This document shows positions 9,801 through 15,664 of a stretch of DNA of 32,220 nt, in pieces (positions within the stretch are counted from its first letter, which is position 1; each line of letters starts with the position of its first letter). A model generated the notes under the pieces. The model was not told where the DNA came from, made no database searches, and saw only the letters and a program-made list of their open reading frames with translations. Source of the stretch: an uncultured Cellvibrio sp. (lineage in GTDB: Bacteria; Pseudomonadota; Gammaproteobacteria; Pseudomonadales; Cellvibrionaceae); the NCBI GenBank assembly GCA_946481095.1, contig CAMLML010000052.1, positions 1 through 32,220 on the forward strand, read 5' to 3'. A program made the position numbers and the translations under genes.

Positions 9801-11500
9801 CTTATGCAGGTGTTCCTGGTGACATTATTTATGCAACAGGCGACCTGGCGATTGAACGCGATGGCGGTGTGATTGAATACCACGGTCGCAAAGACAATCA
9901 AGTCAAACTACGTGGTTTCCGAATTGAACTGGGTGAAATAGAACATGTGGCAACCAGCCATAAATCAATAGACGAAGCAGCATGCCTGGTAGTTGATGAA
10001 AAATTGATTCTCTGGTATTCCGGAAAATCCCTGACTGAAGCGGAAATAAAATCGCATATAGCAGCAAAATGTCCTGCTTATATGTTGCCGCATCAAATTA
10101 TTCGTCTGGAAAAATTACCGAAAAATTCCAACGGTAAGCTGGATCGAAAAGTCATTCTGAATTCGTTGCAGGTTGCGGCGACAATAGAATCGGAAAAAAA
10201 TCCATCTGTGTATTTGCAAACAGGTCCTGCACAACGATGGCTGTTTAATTATTTCGACGATCCTTATGAATGGTGGGGGTTTAGTCGGGTGAATTTGGCA
10301 AACGATTTTGCAGAAGATAAATTTATTGATTCGGTCAATAGTTTGATGAAGCATCAGGATGCCCTGCGTACCCAATTTATTAAAATGGATGGTGAAATAC
10401 TGCAGGAAATACTGACCTCGGTTGAATTTACCGATTTCATCAGATGCGATTTCTCCGGTTTGGATGATGCTGAATACGAAGCGCAATTAACTACTGAAAT
10501 CAGAAGTGTTGCATCCAGCATTCGTGTTGATCAGTGGCCATTATTTAAATTGGTTCTGGTTAATCGTGACCAGAGTAAAGAGTTGGTGTGGATTGCTCAT
10601 CATGCTATGTCGGATATGATTTCCGGTTACATAGTGAATCGAGAAGTTTGGAACATTTATAAGGGTGTGTCTGATCCTGGAAAATCTCAAAGCCCCAAAT
10701 ACAGTGATTATGTGCAGGATCTCGTATCCTTGTATAACAACTATGGCGAACAAAGAATTATCGATTTTTGGAAAAAATATGCGTTAAAGAAAAAGTCGAT
10801 TATTCAGATTGCATATGATCATGAAAAAGGTAAAAACACAGAGGACTCTTATGAAACAATCACTGTGCCCATACCTTCAAAACTAATCAACTATTTGCAA
10901 ATAGATGGACGTGAATATTTTGATACCAGTTTTTACCATATTTTGTCAGCTGCAGTTTATAAACTCCTCGCTGTGAAATTGCGAAAGAACTGGATTGTAA
11001 TAAGTCATAAATTGAATGGCCGTCATATCCCCGGATCCAATAAAAGTTATTTTGAATCAGTGGGTGATTTCGCCGTCAATGTGCCTGTTGGGGTGTCGTT
11101 AAAGAAAAATGCCAGTTTCAAAGATGTCATCAGGGAGCTGGATACTGAAATGAAAGAATTGCCACTGGGTGGATTAAGTTACGATCTGGTGGGGGATTTA
11201 TTGCCTGAAGGTTCTTACCCGGACATGCACCTTACCGGTGTTCGCATCAATTATCTGGGCGATGTTTCTACAGCCAATAACGACATGTTAACAAGCGCCC
11301 GATTTGCATTACCGGAACAAAAGCGTACCTGCATGATGGAGTTTTTCTTTTATACCAAAGATAAAACTACCTATTTGGAAATAGCCTATTCAAACAATTT
11401 TTATACAAAGGATTCCATGCAGTCTGTTGTTGAGCAGTATGTGCAACAACTTGAACTCATGGCTAATGAAGTCATTCCAGAAGCTTTACCTACTAACTAA
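860..11500 (+). CDS. Hybrid trans-AT PKS/NRPS, KS-KR-ACP-KS-ACP-C-CP-A(Ser)-E/C-like
   Basis: A 3546-residue assembly-line protein; AAGGAG at 848-852 sits 7 bases before the ATG. Approximate domains: docking helix 1-20; KS1 30-455 (Cys201, His336, His376) with post-KS linker to ~605; KR 650-1105 (NADPH loop TGGAGGLG near 876, Ser1005, Tyr1018, and LND ending in Asp963, suggesting a B-type ketoreductase); ACP1 Ser1188; KS2 1272-1705 (Cys1441, His1576 in EMHGTGT, His1619) with linker to ~1864; ACP2 Ser1942; condensation domain 2005-2455 (EHIVSDG, His2143); carrier Ser2502; adenylation domain 2572-3100; terminal E/C-like domain 3115-3546. There is no AT domain, so malonyl units must come in trans, consistent with the free AT encoded at 20430-21293. 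There is no thioesterase. The carrier-before-A order and the terminal domain without a carrier are unusual. Domain calls are firm, boundaries rough. Confidence 0.93.
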   Translation: MSLDAQQKRDLLLKLLSGKNLPGIDNNKNDIAIIGLNGRYPQSPSLDDFWKNLCAGKNCISDVPPERWKWQEFTAKESDDYSRRRAGFIEDVDKFDPLFFGISPREAERMDPQERLFLESSWHAIEDAGYTPETLCKEESRVGVFAGVMNANYSIMGSQSWHENLQQNKVYACNPTFWSIANRISFTFDFTGPSFAVDSACSSSLTAIHLACESLKRGECEVALAGGVNLILHPAQLDSLAKMNMLSKKGNCHTFGADSDGFTDGEGVGVVILKPLEKALKDKDNIYAVIQASAVNSGGKTSGYTVPNPNAQASLIEKTIKQAGINPRDISYIEAHGTGTQLGDPIEIRGLGKAFQQFTQARKFCAIGSVKSNIGHLESAAGVSALTKVLLQFKNKKLVPSINASQLNEKIDFDNSPFYLQRHIEDWCKTENTYAGISSFGAGGANAHIILRSAPEKVSYVQDKESVIYLSAKSLEQLKIYARKLHTFIAENSTDKANNLANIAYTLAVGRESFSNRLAIVTDGLHDLHEKLNDFLQENERPEIVIGAVEVDQQFENFTVSGSSSLQEIARKWVAGESGKYIDEQNSVKRISLPLYPFLKERYWLSNQNTDNKSHVPAIQPEKVQQIKQPTPVVIPAKPVNLEAVLNIQPVWIPAVLDTSVANQEIENLFLFCKDIDQAHELSASLSITPKKLLCAIPGNENKIVVPGIYQYSLESKSLFNAGVMPCLEQCQEANIIFALTQGTSSNDQDGIQSLLLLSQLLIENKNTRNMSLSVWNDDRKDIAGVTGNAATGFVKSLKIERPEFLLQHVQFANDEGFYSVAQQMQKITDEIRSGLISPIVKYSAGNRLVEKLSVVDLPQSSNKNIAQEGATYLITGGAGGLGSIVASAIAKTGKVNLILTGRSALDQEKENLIKSLSHSQNEVIYISCDVSNQSDVALLFEKIDNRFGKLNAIIHSAGILNDCLIQMKNWDDFRRLINTKTRAIQYLDMASRCYKLDYFVAFSSVTSVLGNFGQTDYAYANSFLDYFVHWRNQQVAEGNRFGTSISINWPIWTEGGMHIDSRILKSIRDNIGIIPLDTQNGLETFSNILHNQIRQIAPVYGIQERIKNYLDKMGVLHHAIVPVTEPEPINLSNQRLEFTANEKITSIPASVSRKLLKKLREFTSEILDIQDSKINNDQNFGNYGFDSITLQEFSNKINREFSISFSPALFYSHQSLNKLTEYLVAEYSADLIGVLGGVEKQEINQIDIDAKEIEVNAEGNRPETDDEDMNMEIAIIGMDATLPGASSIQEFWENLKSGVDSIAEIPENRWRWQDHYGDSFGNINKSNSRWGGFIKDVDLFDYEFFELSKREADFMDPQQRLFLQTAWNAIENSGYNPRNLKDYRVGVFAGVEFNDYKDLLVDYGHYHAEMPIGNAHNMIANRVSYFLDLTGPSESVDTACSSSLVAINRAARSIQSGECNLAIAGGVNLALSPKTMIGTSQLNIYSPDGRCKTLDKDANGYVKGEGVGIVVLKPLKQAQADGDNIIAVIKSYALNHGGRSSSITAPNSNAQAELLLHAYQKANIYPEQICYIEMHGTGTRLGDPIEVEGIKKALKKLSGEKFSQKHCGIGSVKTNIGHLEPAAGVAGLLKVLLSLKHSQLPPSLHFKELNPLINLDDSPLYVVKELTDLQPPMTADHKPLPLVAGVSSFGFGGSNAHLVVQQYLDKTESRDSFNIECLVPLSAKTDWQLKQQAVNLLNYVGTNQQGSLQDIAFTLQTGRQPMDCRVAFLVHSRNELIEKLTAFINDGVSEYSGQHSQNSGLLTDLLDTDFADHLMQKQDLHQMAKWWVKGVNFDFGGLYLKGSRHRIPLPTYPFNKQHCWIPFENSKKTEAKNVTLVVAPVLSKSVADIVVSEHETIVVKNKQEPQSFNNIVIQEIANLCHRSPAEIKPTHHLSVDLNLDSIKMMGLINELISRSSKSSVERYNTMGMNTIINKSKTVADLVEIFSDLVAAAEKPAEAVASIGAVPLLDAQMVFLPAHFLTKSSSLCSYVDVTGSVDLDIASKAWQKLTERHPSLQLRLDWPKDIHNTLGGIKAGFASDIGNLRVSQQDISGLDVTEQEQFINRYFHEKLNFQWSMTAWPLHEISVIKKSNNHSSIFWSNEHIVSDGLSNQLALKEFLEIYTAMVNGTILPDAQYSTKEEYINLINTLNQYVNDEDGVSTLLESSPELMPSKYEFNPESRKKDITLAHYTNIEIQLSKEKTAKMMSCCGKTRFSVNSFLASAFIKAIDKLQKMESDLLIQVPTSGRVYQGIDFSTTIGCFAQNLSLAIPSSSVKGDVKSLMEYIQNKIDNDLTNGFDRLQTRELRSVIESIPLDHNNELPEYAKQMLLANLKSNLYFPYTGKTGIESHYANLVVDHYRAGTSNSPGAIDFLQEIHQQQLHISVNYDDSYFSQSIINSLLEEYLQQLNKLLDDNLLEIKSVTKTRVTETTQLLRKCFESVTHRHLEDSQLFQDFESELGLDSLVKIKLVQQLPLYFNIPLNKRELVRCKSLAEMQKVIEPEAVVVNEDVIENETLSSTTNYIAPDESFSISPDITSDELPISFIIRQCEKTPDAIAVTNYKGQSICYAQLQSDSNRLAQMLKKSGVKKGDYVGLISHRGPMMITAIVAILKTGAAYVPVDPVFPDDRIQYILSHAKIKTLITESVLNSRIFNLLHSDSTPLKKVDVRNLVFMDNPADEILEKFSSLNKEIVTANQWQEYPDLQLNINIQPEDDMVVLFTSGSTGNPKGVYLHHLGYANRLMWHQKIFQLQPGEKVAQKTSCSFDVAIWEHLWPIMYGGTVCAVEKDIVSNPWDFADWMVKEKIAVAHFVPSMFGEFVNSLADEKYRFSDLRWLIFSGEALPTATIQRWIDQYSLQTGLCNLYGPTEASIDVSYHFINRRPQDHEPIPIGKAVDNTVLFVRDEKGNRLAKDEMGELCIAGNQLAKGYLYEPELTAKSFVRNTYAGVPGDIIYATGDLAIERDGGVIEYHGRKDNQVKLRGFRIELGEIEHVATSHKSIDEAACLVVDEKLILWYSGKSLTEAEIKSHIAAKCPAYMLPHQIIRLEKLPKNSNGKLDRKVILNSLQVAATIESEKNPSVYLQTGPAQRWLFNYFDDPYEWWGFSRVNLANDFAEDKFIDSVNSLMKHQDALRTQFIKMDGEILQEILTSVEFTDFIRCDFSGLDDAEYEAQLTTEIRSVASSIRVDQWPLFKLVLVNRDQSKELVWIAHHAMSDMISGYIVNREVWNIYKGVSDPGKSQSPKYSDYVQDLVSLYNNYGEQRIIDFWKKYALKKKSIIQIAYDHEKGKNTEDSYETITVPIPSKLINYLQIDGREYFDTSFYHILSAAVYKLLAVKLRKNWIVISHKLNGRHIPGSNKSYFESVGDFAVNVPVGVSLKKNASFKDVIRELDTEMKELPLGGLSYDLVGDLLPEGSYPDMHLTGVRINYLGDVSTANNDMLTSARFALPEQKRTCMMEFFFYTKDKTTYLEIAYSNNFYTKDSMQSVVEQYVQQLELMANEVIPEALPTN
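8573..10159 (+). other. Adenylation domain, predicted L-serine specificity
   Basis: Residues ~2572-3100 of the hybrid protein. Core motifs are intact: LFTSGSTGNPKG (A3), NLYGPTEAS (A5), YATGDLA (A7), GRKDNQVKLRGFRIELGE (A8) and NGKLDRK (A10). Aligning by eye to the GrsA phenylalanine pocket gives Asp2804, Val2805, Trp2808, His2847, Ile2874, Ser2876, Leu2901, Ile2909, Asp2910, plus the invariant Lys. This reads D-V-W-H-I-S-L-I-D-K, matching the known serine code family. The domain activates the amino acid as its adenylate and loads a carrier. The only nearby carrier in cis lies upstream (Ser2502), not in the usual downstream position. Confidence 0.85.
10202..11500 (+). other. Terminal condensation-superfamily domain, epimerase-like
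   Basis: Residues ~3115-3546. The opening PAQRWLF, the HHAMSDM active-site motif (His3247, His3248, Asp3252) and the late NYLG motif resemble epimerization (E) domains more than ordinary condensation domains. The final Gly of HHxxxDG is Met3253. The E-domain EGHGRE motif is not recognisable; LNGRHIPG stands in the corresponding place. The domain directly follows the A domain, with no carrier between or after. It could epimerise seryl on the upstream carrier, act as a terminal condensation or release domain, or be inactive. The family is clear, the function is not. Confidence 0.6.
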
Positions 11501-11512
11501 CATTTTTCTATC

Positions 11513-11518
11513 AGAGGA
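11513..11518 (+). promoter_or_regulatory. Ribosome binding site deciding the RND exporter start
   Basis: AGAGGA lies 7 bases before the ATG at 11526. The frame stays open upstream to an ATG at 11427, but that start would overlap the PKS/NRPS coding sequence and add 33 residues unlike an RND N-terminus. The start at 11526 places the first membrane helix near residue 11, as expected. Confidence 0.75.
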
Positions 11519-11525
11519 CTTTAAA

Positions 11526-13886
11526 ATGATTAATCAATGGGCGATCAAAGTAATCAGATACCGATTAGCGGTAATTCTGATGAGTATTTTACTCATAATA
11601 GGGGTAGGTACTGGTTTAAAAAATCTCTATTTCGAAAGTTCGACCGACATCTGGTTTTTGGAAGATGATCCGGTGTTAATGGATTATAACGACCTTAAGA
11701 AACAATTTGGCAGTGATGATTATCTGGTAGTGGGAATAGAGGCCACGACAGGAGATCTGATTAATCAGGAATCACTGCAGGCAATCAAAAAGATATCTGA
11801 TTTTTTGGAAGAGCATTCGACAGTCAATAAAGTAAGATCATTAAATAAATTTGAATATATTTATTATAATAATGACTTGCTGGATGTTGATCCTGCCATT
11901 CCTGATTCAGCAGATTTTAATTTTTCGGAAGCTGAGCTGACAAAAATACGCAACATTCTGCAAAATGAAACCATAGCGCATAACTTGTTGTTTACCAAAG
12001 ATTTACGTCACTCCATCATTTCTGCACGTGTTGTGATGCCGGAAGAGCACACCTCGGGAAAAAATGCCAAAGTTGAATTGGCGACAGATTTTCATCAATT
12101 TGTAAAAGCAGAAGGCCTGGATAAAAACCCTGATTTTAAATTGCATTATTCAGGCTCTTCAATTATCAGTGAGGCTTTCTTCTTTTATTCAACAGTCGAT
12201 CAGTCAATCAGTTATCCCTTGATGATGTTGTTTATCCTGATATTTCTGTATTTAATTTTTAGAACAGGCATGGGTGTTCTTCTGCCTTTTGGTGTTGTAG
12301 TGGTGTCATCAATCGCTGCTTTGGGAGTCATAGGTTTCAGCGGTTGGTCGATCAATATGCTCAACATTATTATTCCCACTATTTTAACCGTTGTTGGATT
12401 GGGAAGCAGTGTGCATATTATGATGGGTTTTTATGAATTCAGAAGTCAGGGGCTGGATTCTGCAGCGGCGGCTGAAGCGTCTATCAGAAAATATTTAAAG
12501 CCTTGTTTTTTTGCGTTTATTACCACTTTCTTTGGTTTTTTGGCTTTAACTTCAAGCCATCTTGCATTGGTGGTGGAGTTTGGTTTGCAAATGATGGCAG
12601 GCTTATTCTTTAGTTTCCTGTTTTCTACCATGACATTGCCTGCAATTCTCAGTTATTCACGCGTTAAAGTAGAAAAGGCGGAAAAAGTAACTCGCACAAG
12701 TGTGATCAGCCGTGTTGTACATTCATGGCCACACAAAATTATTGGTGCCCGAAAAGTGATTTTAATTGCAACGGGTTTATTGTTATTACCGTCTTTGTAT
12801 TTTTTAACGAAAGTGGAAGTTGATACAAATTTCGTGCGTAACTTTAAAGAAGATGCACCCATTCGTAAGGGGCTGGAATATTTTGACCAAACATATAAAG
12901 GCGCTTTGTCTTTGGAATTTATGTTGGACTCCGGAAAAGAAGAAGGCATTAAAGACCCAGCTTTCCTGCAACGGGCTTTGGAATTCCAACAATATGTAAC
13001 CAGCCTGGAAGGTAGCGGAAAAGCAACTTCAGTGATGAATTATCTAATGAAAATAAATCAGGTAATGCATGACGATAATCCGGAATATTTCAAAGTGCCG
13101 GAAACACGTAATATGGTAGGCCAATATCTGCTGTTATATTCCAGCTCTGGCCCTGACGAAGATTTGACTGATTTAATGGATTTTTCCGGTCAGCGTATGC
13201 GTATCTCGGTATTGTTTGCTGTAGCACCATCCAAAATAACCAAGCAACGTGTAGAAGCAATAGAAGCTTATGCTGCTACGCATTTTCCGGATTTAAATAT
13301 AAAAACATCCGGACGCGCTGTTTTATTTAACAATATGGACACTTATGTATTACAAGGTTTGTCGTCATCTTTTGCTATCTCTCTATTGTTAATTACCATT
13401 TGTTTCTTCGTATTACTCCGATCATTTAAATATGGAATGATGGCTCTGATCCCCAATGTATTGCCTATTATCATGGCCGGTGCAGTGATGGGGTTGTTTG
13501 GTATATATCTGGACTTTGCGACCTTGATGATAGCGGCAACTACATTGGGTATTGCGGTTGACGACACCATTCACTTTATGTCCAGTTATGTCAAATATCG
13601 AAAAGAAAATTGCGATCATGAAAAGGCGATTGTGCAAACCTTCCGTTCAAATGGTCCGGCAATTATATCCACCAGTATTATTTTAACTATTGGTTTCAGT
13701 ATGCTGATGTTCAGTAGTTTTGTGCCTAACATCTTTATGGGCGCGATTGGTGTACTGGTAATCCTCTTTGCATTAATCGGGGATCTTGTGTTGTTGCCTG
13801 CTCTTATTCCGCCACGTAATTCGATGAAAGAAGAAATTAAATCTGACATATCGAATACAGATAAGGATTTGGTTGTTGGTAATTAA
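11526..13886 (+). CDS. RND-superfamily exporter, HAE3/MmpL-like
   Basis: 786 residues in the inner membrane. The layout is the two-fold RND pattern: one helix (~11-32), a large periplasmic domain (~33-225), a helix bundle (~232-385), a helix (~411-432), a second periplasmic domain (~433-610) and a final bundle (~620-765). The length is short for multidrug RND pumps and typical of HAE3/MmpL-like proteins, which move lipids, hopanoids and polyketide lipids. The second half keeps the acidic pair of the proton relay (Asp679-Asp680 in GIAVDDTIHF). The matching place in the first half is GLGSSVHIM (Ser294-Ser295). It lies 25 bases after the PKS/NRPS gene and just before two periplasmic LolA-like proteins and a beta-barrel, suggesting export of the cluster product or of a lipid. 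The substrate is inferred from context only. Confidence 0.88.
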   Translation: MINQWAIKVIRYRLAVILMSILLIIGVGTGLKNLYFESSTDIWFLEDDPVLMDYNDLKKQFGSDDYLVVGIEATTGDLINQESLQAIKKISDFLEEHSTVNKVRSLNKFEYIYYNNDLLDVDPAIPDSADFNFSEAELTKIRNILQNETIAHNLLFTKDLRHSIISARVVMPEEHTSGKNAKVELATDFHQFVKAEGLDKNPDFKLHYSGSSIISEAFFFYSTVDQSISYPLMMLFILIFLYLIFRTGMGVLLPFGVVVVSSIAALGVIGFSGWSINMLNIIIPTILTVVGLGSSVHIMMGFYEFRSQGLDSAAAAEASIRKYLKPCFFAFITTFFGFLALTSSHLALVVEFGLQMMAGLFFSFLFSTMTLPAILSYSRVKVEKAEKVTRTSVISRVVHSWPHKIIGARKVILIATGLLLLPSLYFLTKVEVDTNFVRNFKEDAPIRKGLEYFDQTYKGALSLEFMLDSGKEEGIKDPAFLQRALEFQQYVTSLEGSGKATSVMNYLMKINQVMHDDNPEYFKVPETRNMVGQYLLLYSSSGPDEDLTDLMDFSGQRMRISVLFAVAPSKITKQRVEAIEAYAATHFPDLNIKTSGRAVLFNNMDTYVLQGLSSSFAISLLLITICFFVLLRSFKYGMMALIPNVLPIIMAGAVMGLFGIYLDFATLMIAATTLGIAVDDTIHFMSSYVKYRKENCDHEKAIVQTFRSNGPAIISTSIILTIGFSMLMFSSFVPNIFMGAIGVLVILFALIGDLVLLPALIPPRNSMKEEIKSDISNTDKDLVVGN

Positions 13887-13915
13887 TTTGATTAATTAAC
13901 AATGAAGGAATAAAT

Positions 13916-14749
13916 ATGAAACATTTTAATCGTAAATTCATCGTTATGTTTTCAGGGGTCCTGATAGGACTCCTGACACCTGTTTCGCAGGCTAAAGAAA
14001 TGACAGCTGATGAAATCGTGTATCAGTCTGAAGAAAGATACGATGGGAAAACGCAAATTTCTGAAATCAGTATGTTGTTAATAGATGCTGCAGGAAATAA
14101 ACGTCTTCGAAAAATGAAATCCTTCCGGCGAGATTTTGGTAATAGCCTTAAGGATCAAAAATCCATTTATTTTTTCGAGTATCCGGAAGATATAAAAGAT
14201 ACCAGCTATATGAATTTTGATTGGGAAGCTGAACACAGGGATGATGATTCATGGTTGTATTTACCTGCAATTAAAAAGGTGAAACGTTTGGCAGCATCCG
14301 ATAAATCTGATGCTTTTCTTGGCAGTGATTTTTCCTATACAGATATAAAAACCGCTAACCGCCATTATTGGGATTTCTCATTTGTTAAACAGTCGGAAAT
14401 CGTCGATGGTCATGATTGTTGGGTGTTGGAAGGTGTGCCTAAAAAAGGTGGCGCAGAAAAGGCAAAAAAAGAAACTGGCTACGATAAATTGCATGTTTGG
14501 ATTAGAAAAGACAATTATGTAAGGGTGCAAGGGAAATTTTGGGTAGTTAAGGGGAAAAAGATCAAGTATTTCAAAGCTTCTGACATAGAAAATATGAATG
14601 GAATATGGGTTGCTAAAAGCAATCAAATGTCCACCACAAAAAATGGTCGTACGGAACATACAACTGTTCTGAAAACGACAAACATTCACTATGACAGAGA
14701 AATCGAAGACACATTTTTCACCACTCAAAAGATGAATAGAGGTTCGTAA
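13916..14749 (+). CDS. Periplasmic LolA-like protein (outer-membrane lipoprotein-sorting family), copy 1
   Basis: 277 residues. A signal peptide of about 26 residues ends at SQA before KEM, with a basic start, a hydrophobic core and no lipobox. The mature part has the pattern of the LolA_like family found beside MMPL-type RND proteins (PF17131-like, from memory): FEYPEDIKDTSY, DDDSWLYLPAIKKVKRL, SDAFLGSDFSYTDI. Such proteins probably adopt a LolA/LppX fold with a greasy cavity and may carry a hydrophobic cargo between the RND protein and the outer membrane. AAGGA at 13905-13909 precedes the ATG. It is a close relative of the next gene. Confidence 0.85.
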   Translation: MKHFNRKFIVMFSGVLIGLLTPVSQAKEMTADEIVYQSEERYDGKTQISEISMLLIDAAGNKRLRKMKSFRRDFGNSLKDQKSIYFFEYPEDIKDTSYMNFDWEAEHRDDDSWLYLPAIKKVKRLAASDKSDAFLGSDFSYTDIKTANRHYWDFSFVKQSEIVDGHDCWVLEGVPKKGGAEKAKKETGYDKLHVWIRKDNYVRVQGKFWVVKGKKIKYFKASDIENMNGIWVAKSNQMSTTKNGRTEHTTVLKTTNIHYDREIEDTFFTTQKMNRGS

Positions 14750-14754
14750 TAAAA

Positions 14755-14775
14755 ATAGTTTCTTTGTGAAACTGT
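14755..14775 (+). other. Small hairpin between the two LolA-like genes
   Basis: An 8-base-pair stem with one wobble pair (14755-14762 with 14768-14775, core AGTTTC/GAAACT) and a 5-base loop lies in the 63-base gap. A run of seven T begins 13 bases after the stem, too far for a classic intrinsic terminator. It may be a weak attenuator, an mRNA-stability element, or chance. Confidence 0.3.
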
Positions 14776-14812
14776 ATGTGTAGTTAAATTTTTTTGATAA
14801 AGGAGTATAGAG

Positions 14813-15655
14813 ATGAATATACAAATGATAAAAAATAAAGTTGGTATTACTTGCTTGACAGGATTTATGATCGTATTTTTTTCAAGTCATTCTTTCGCTG
14901 AACAGCTTGCGGCAAATGACATAGTCTACAAAGCAGAAGAAAAATATGATGGTAATACGCAAATTTCAGATTCCAGCATGTTGTTAATCGACGCTGCTGG
15001 AAATAAACGATTGCGTAAAATGAAATCTTTTCGCCAGGATTTTGGCGACAATATGAAAGATCAGAAAACGGTTTATTTTTTTGAATATCCGGAAGATATC
15101 AAAGATACCAGTTACCTTAATTTTGATTGGCAGAAAGAGGATTTGGATGACGATTCATGGTTGTATTTGCCTGCACTTAAAAAAGTAAAACGTTTGGCTG
15201 CGTCAGATAAGTCCGATGCATTTCTTGGTAGTGATTTTACTTACACGGATATCAAAACGGATAAAAGACAGTATTGGGATTACACTTTTTTGAAAGAGTC
15301 TGATGTAGTGGATGGGCATGATTGTTGGCTTCTTGAAGGTTTACCTAAAAAAGGAAATGAAGAAAAGGTCAGGAAAGAAACCGGATATAGCAAAGTTCAT
15401 CTGTGGGTTAGAAAGGACAATTTTGTAAAAGTGCAAGGAACATTCTGGGTTTTAAAAGGCAAGAAAATAAAATATTTCAAGGCAACGGATATAGAAGAAG
15501 TCGATGGCATATGGACAGCCAAAACCAACCAGATGTCAACCACAAAACATGGTCGTGTTGAGCATACAACAATTCTTAAGATGGATTCTGTTGTGTATGA
15601 CAAAGAAGTGGACGAATCGTATTTCACACCACAAAAAATGAAGCGTGGCGTTTAA
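14813..15655 (+). CDS. Periplasmic LolA-like protein, copy 2 (tandem paralogue)
   Basis: 280 residues with a signal peptide ending at SFA before EQL. Mature regions of copies 1 and 2 align without large gaps; most residues are identical, including the blocks MLLIDAAGNKRLRKMKSF, KKVKRLAASDKSDAFLGSDF and KGKKIKYFKA. The signal peptides and the last ~20 residues differ more, which fits an older duplication under selection rather than a recent or assembly-made copy. AAGGAG at 14800-14805 is 7 bases before the ATG. The stop is only 9 bases before the beta-barrel gene. The two copies could bind different cargo, form a heterodimer, or serve two steps of the transfer chain. Confidence 0.85.
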   Translation: MNIQMIKNKVGITCLTGFMIVFFSSHSFAEQLAANDIVYKAEEKYDGNTQISDSSMLLIDAAGNKRLRKMKSFRQDFGDNMKDQKTVYFFEYPEDIKDTSYLNFDWQKEDLDDDSWLYLPALKKVKRLAASDKSDAFLGSDFTYTDIKTDKRQYWDYTFLKESDVVDGHDCWLLEGLPKKGNEEKVRKETGYSKVHLWVRKDNFVKVQGTFWVLKGKKIKYFKATDIEEVDGIWTAKTNQMSTTKHGRVEHTTILKMDSVVYDKEVDESYFTPQKMKRGV

Positions 15656-15664
15656 GGAAAATTT

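Noticed and set aside
11427..11525. Upstream ATG extending the RND exporter by 33 residues
   Set aside because: It lies inside the PKS/NRPS coding region; the ATG at 11526 has a proper ribosome binding site and the expected N-terminal helix.
14378..14824. 148-residue open frame on the - strand
   Set aside because: It lies almost wholly over the LolA-like gene 1, has no recognisable domain, and the + strand gene has a signal peptide, ribosome binding site and a clear paralogue.
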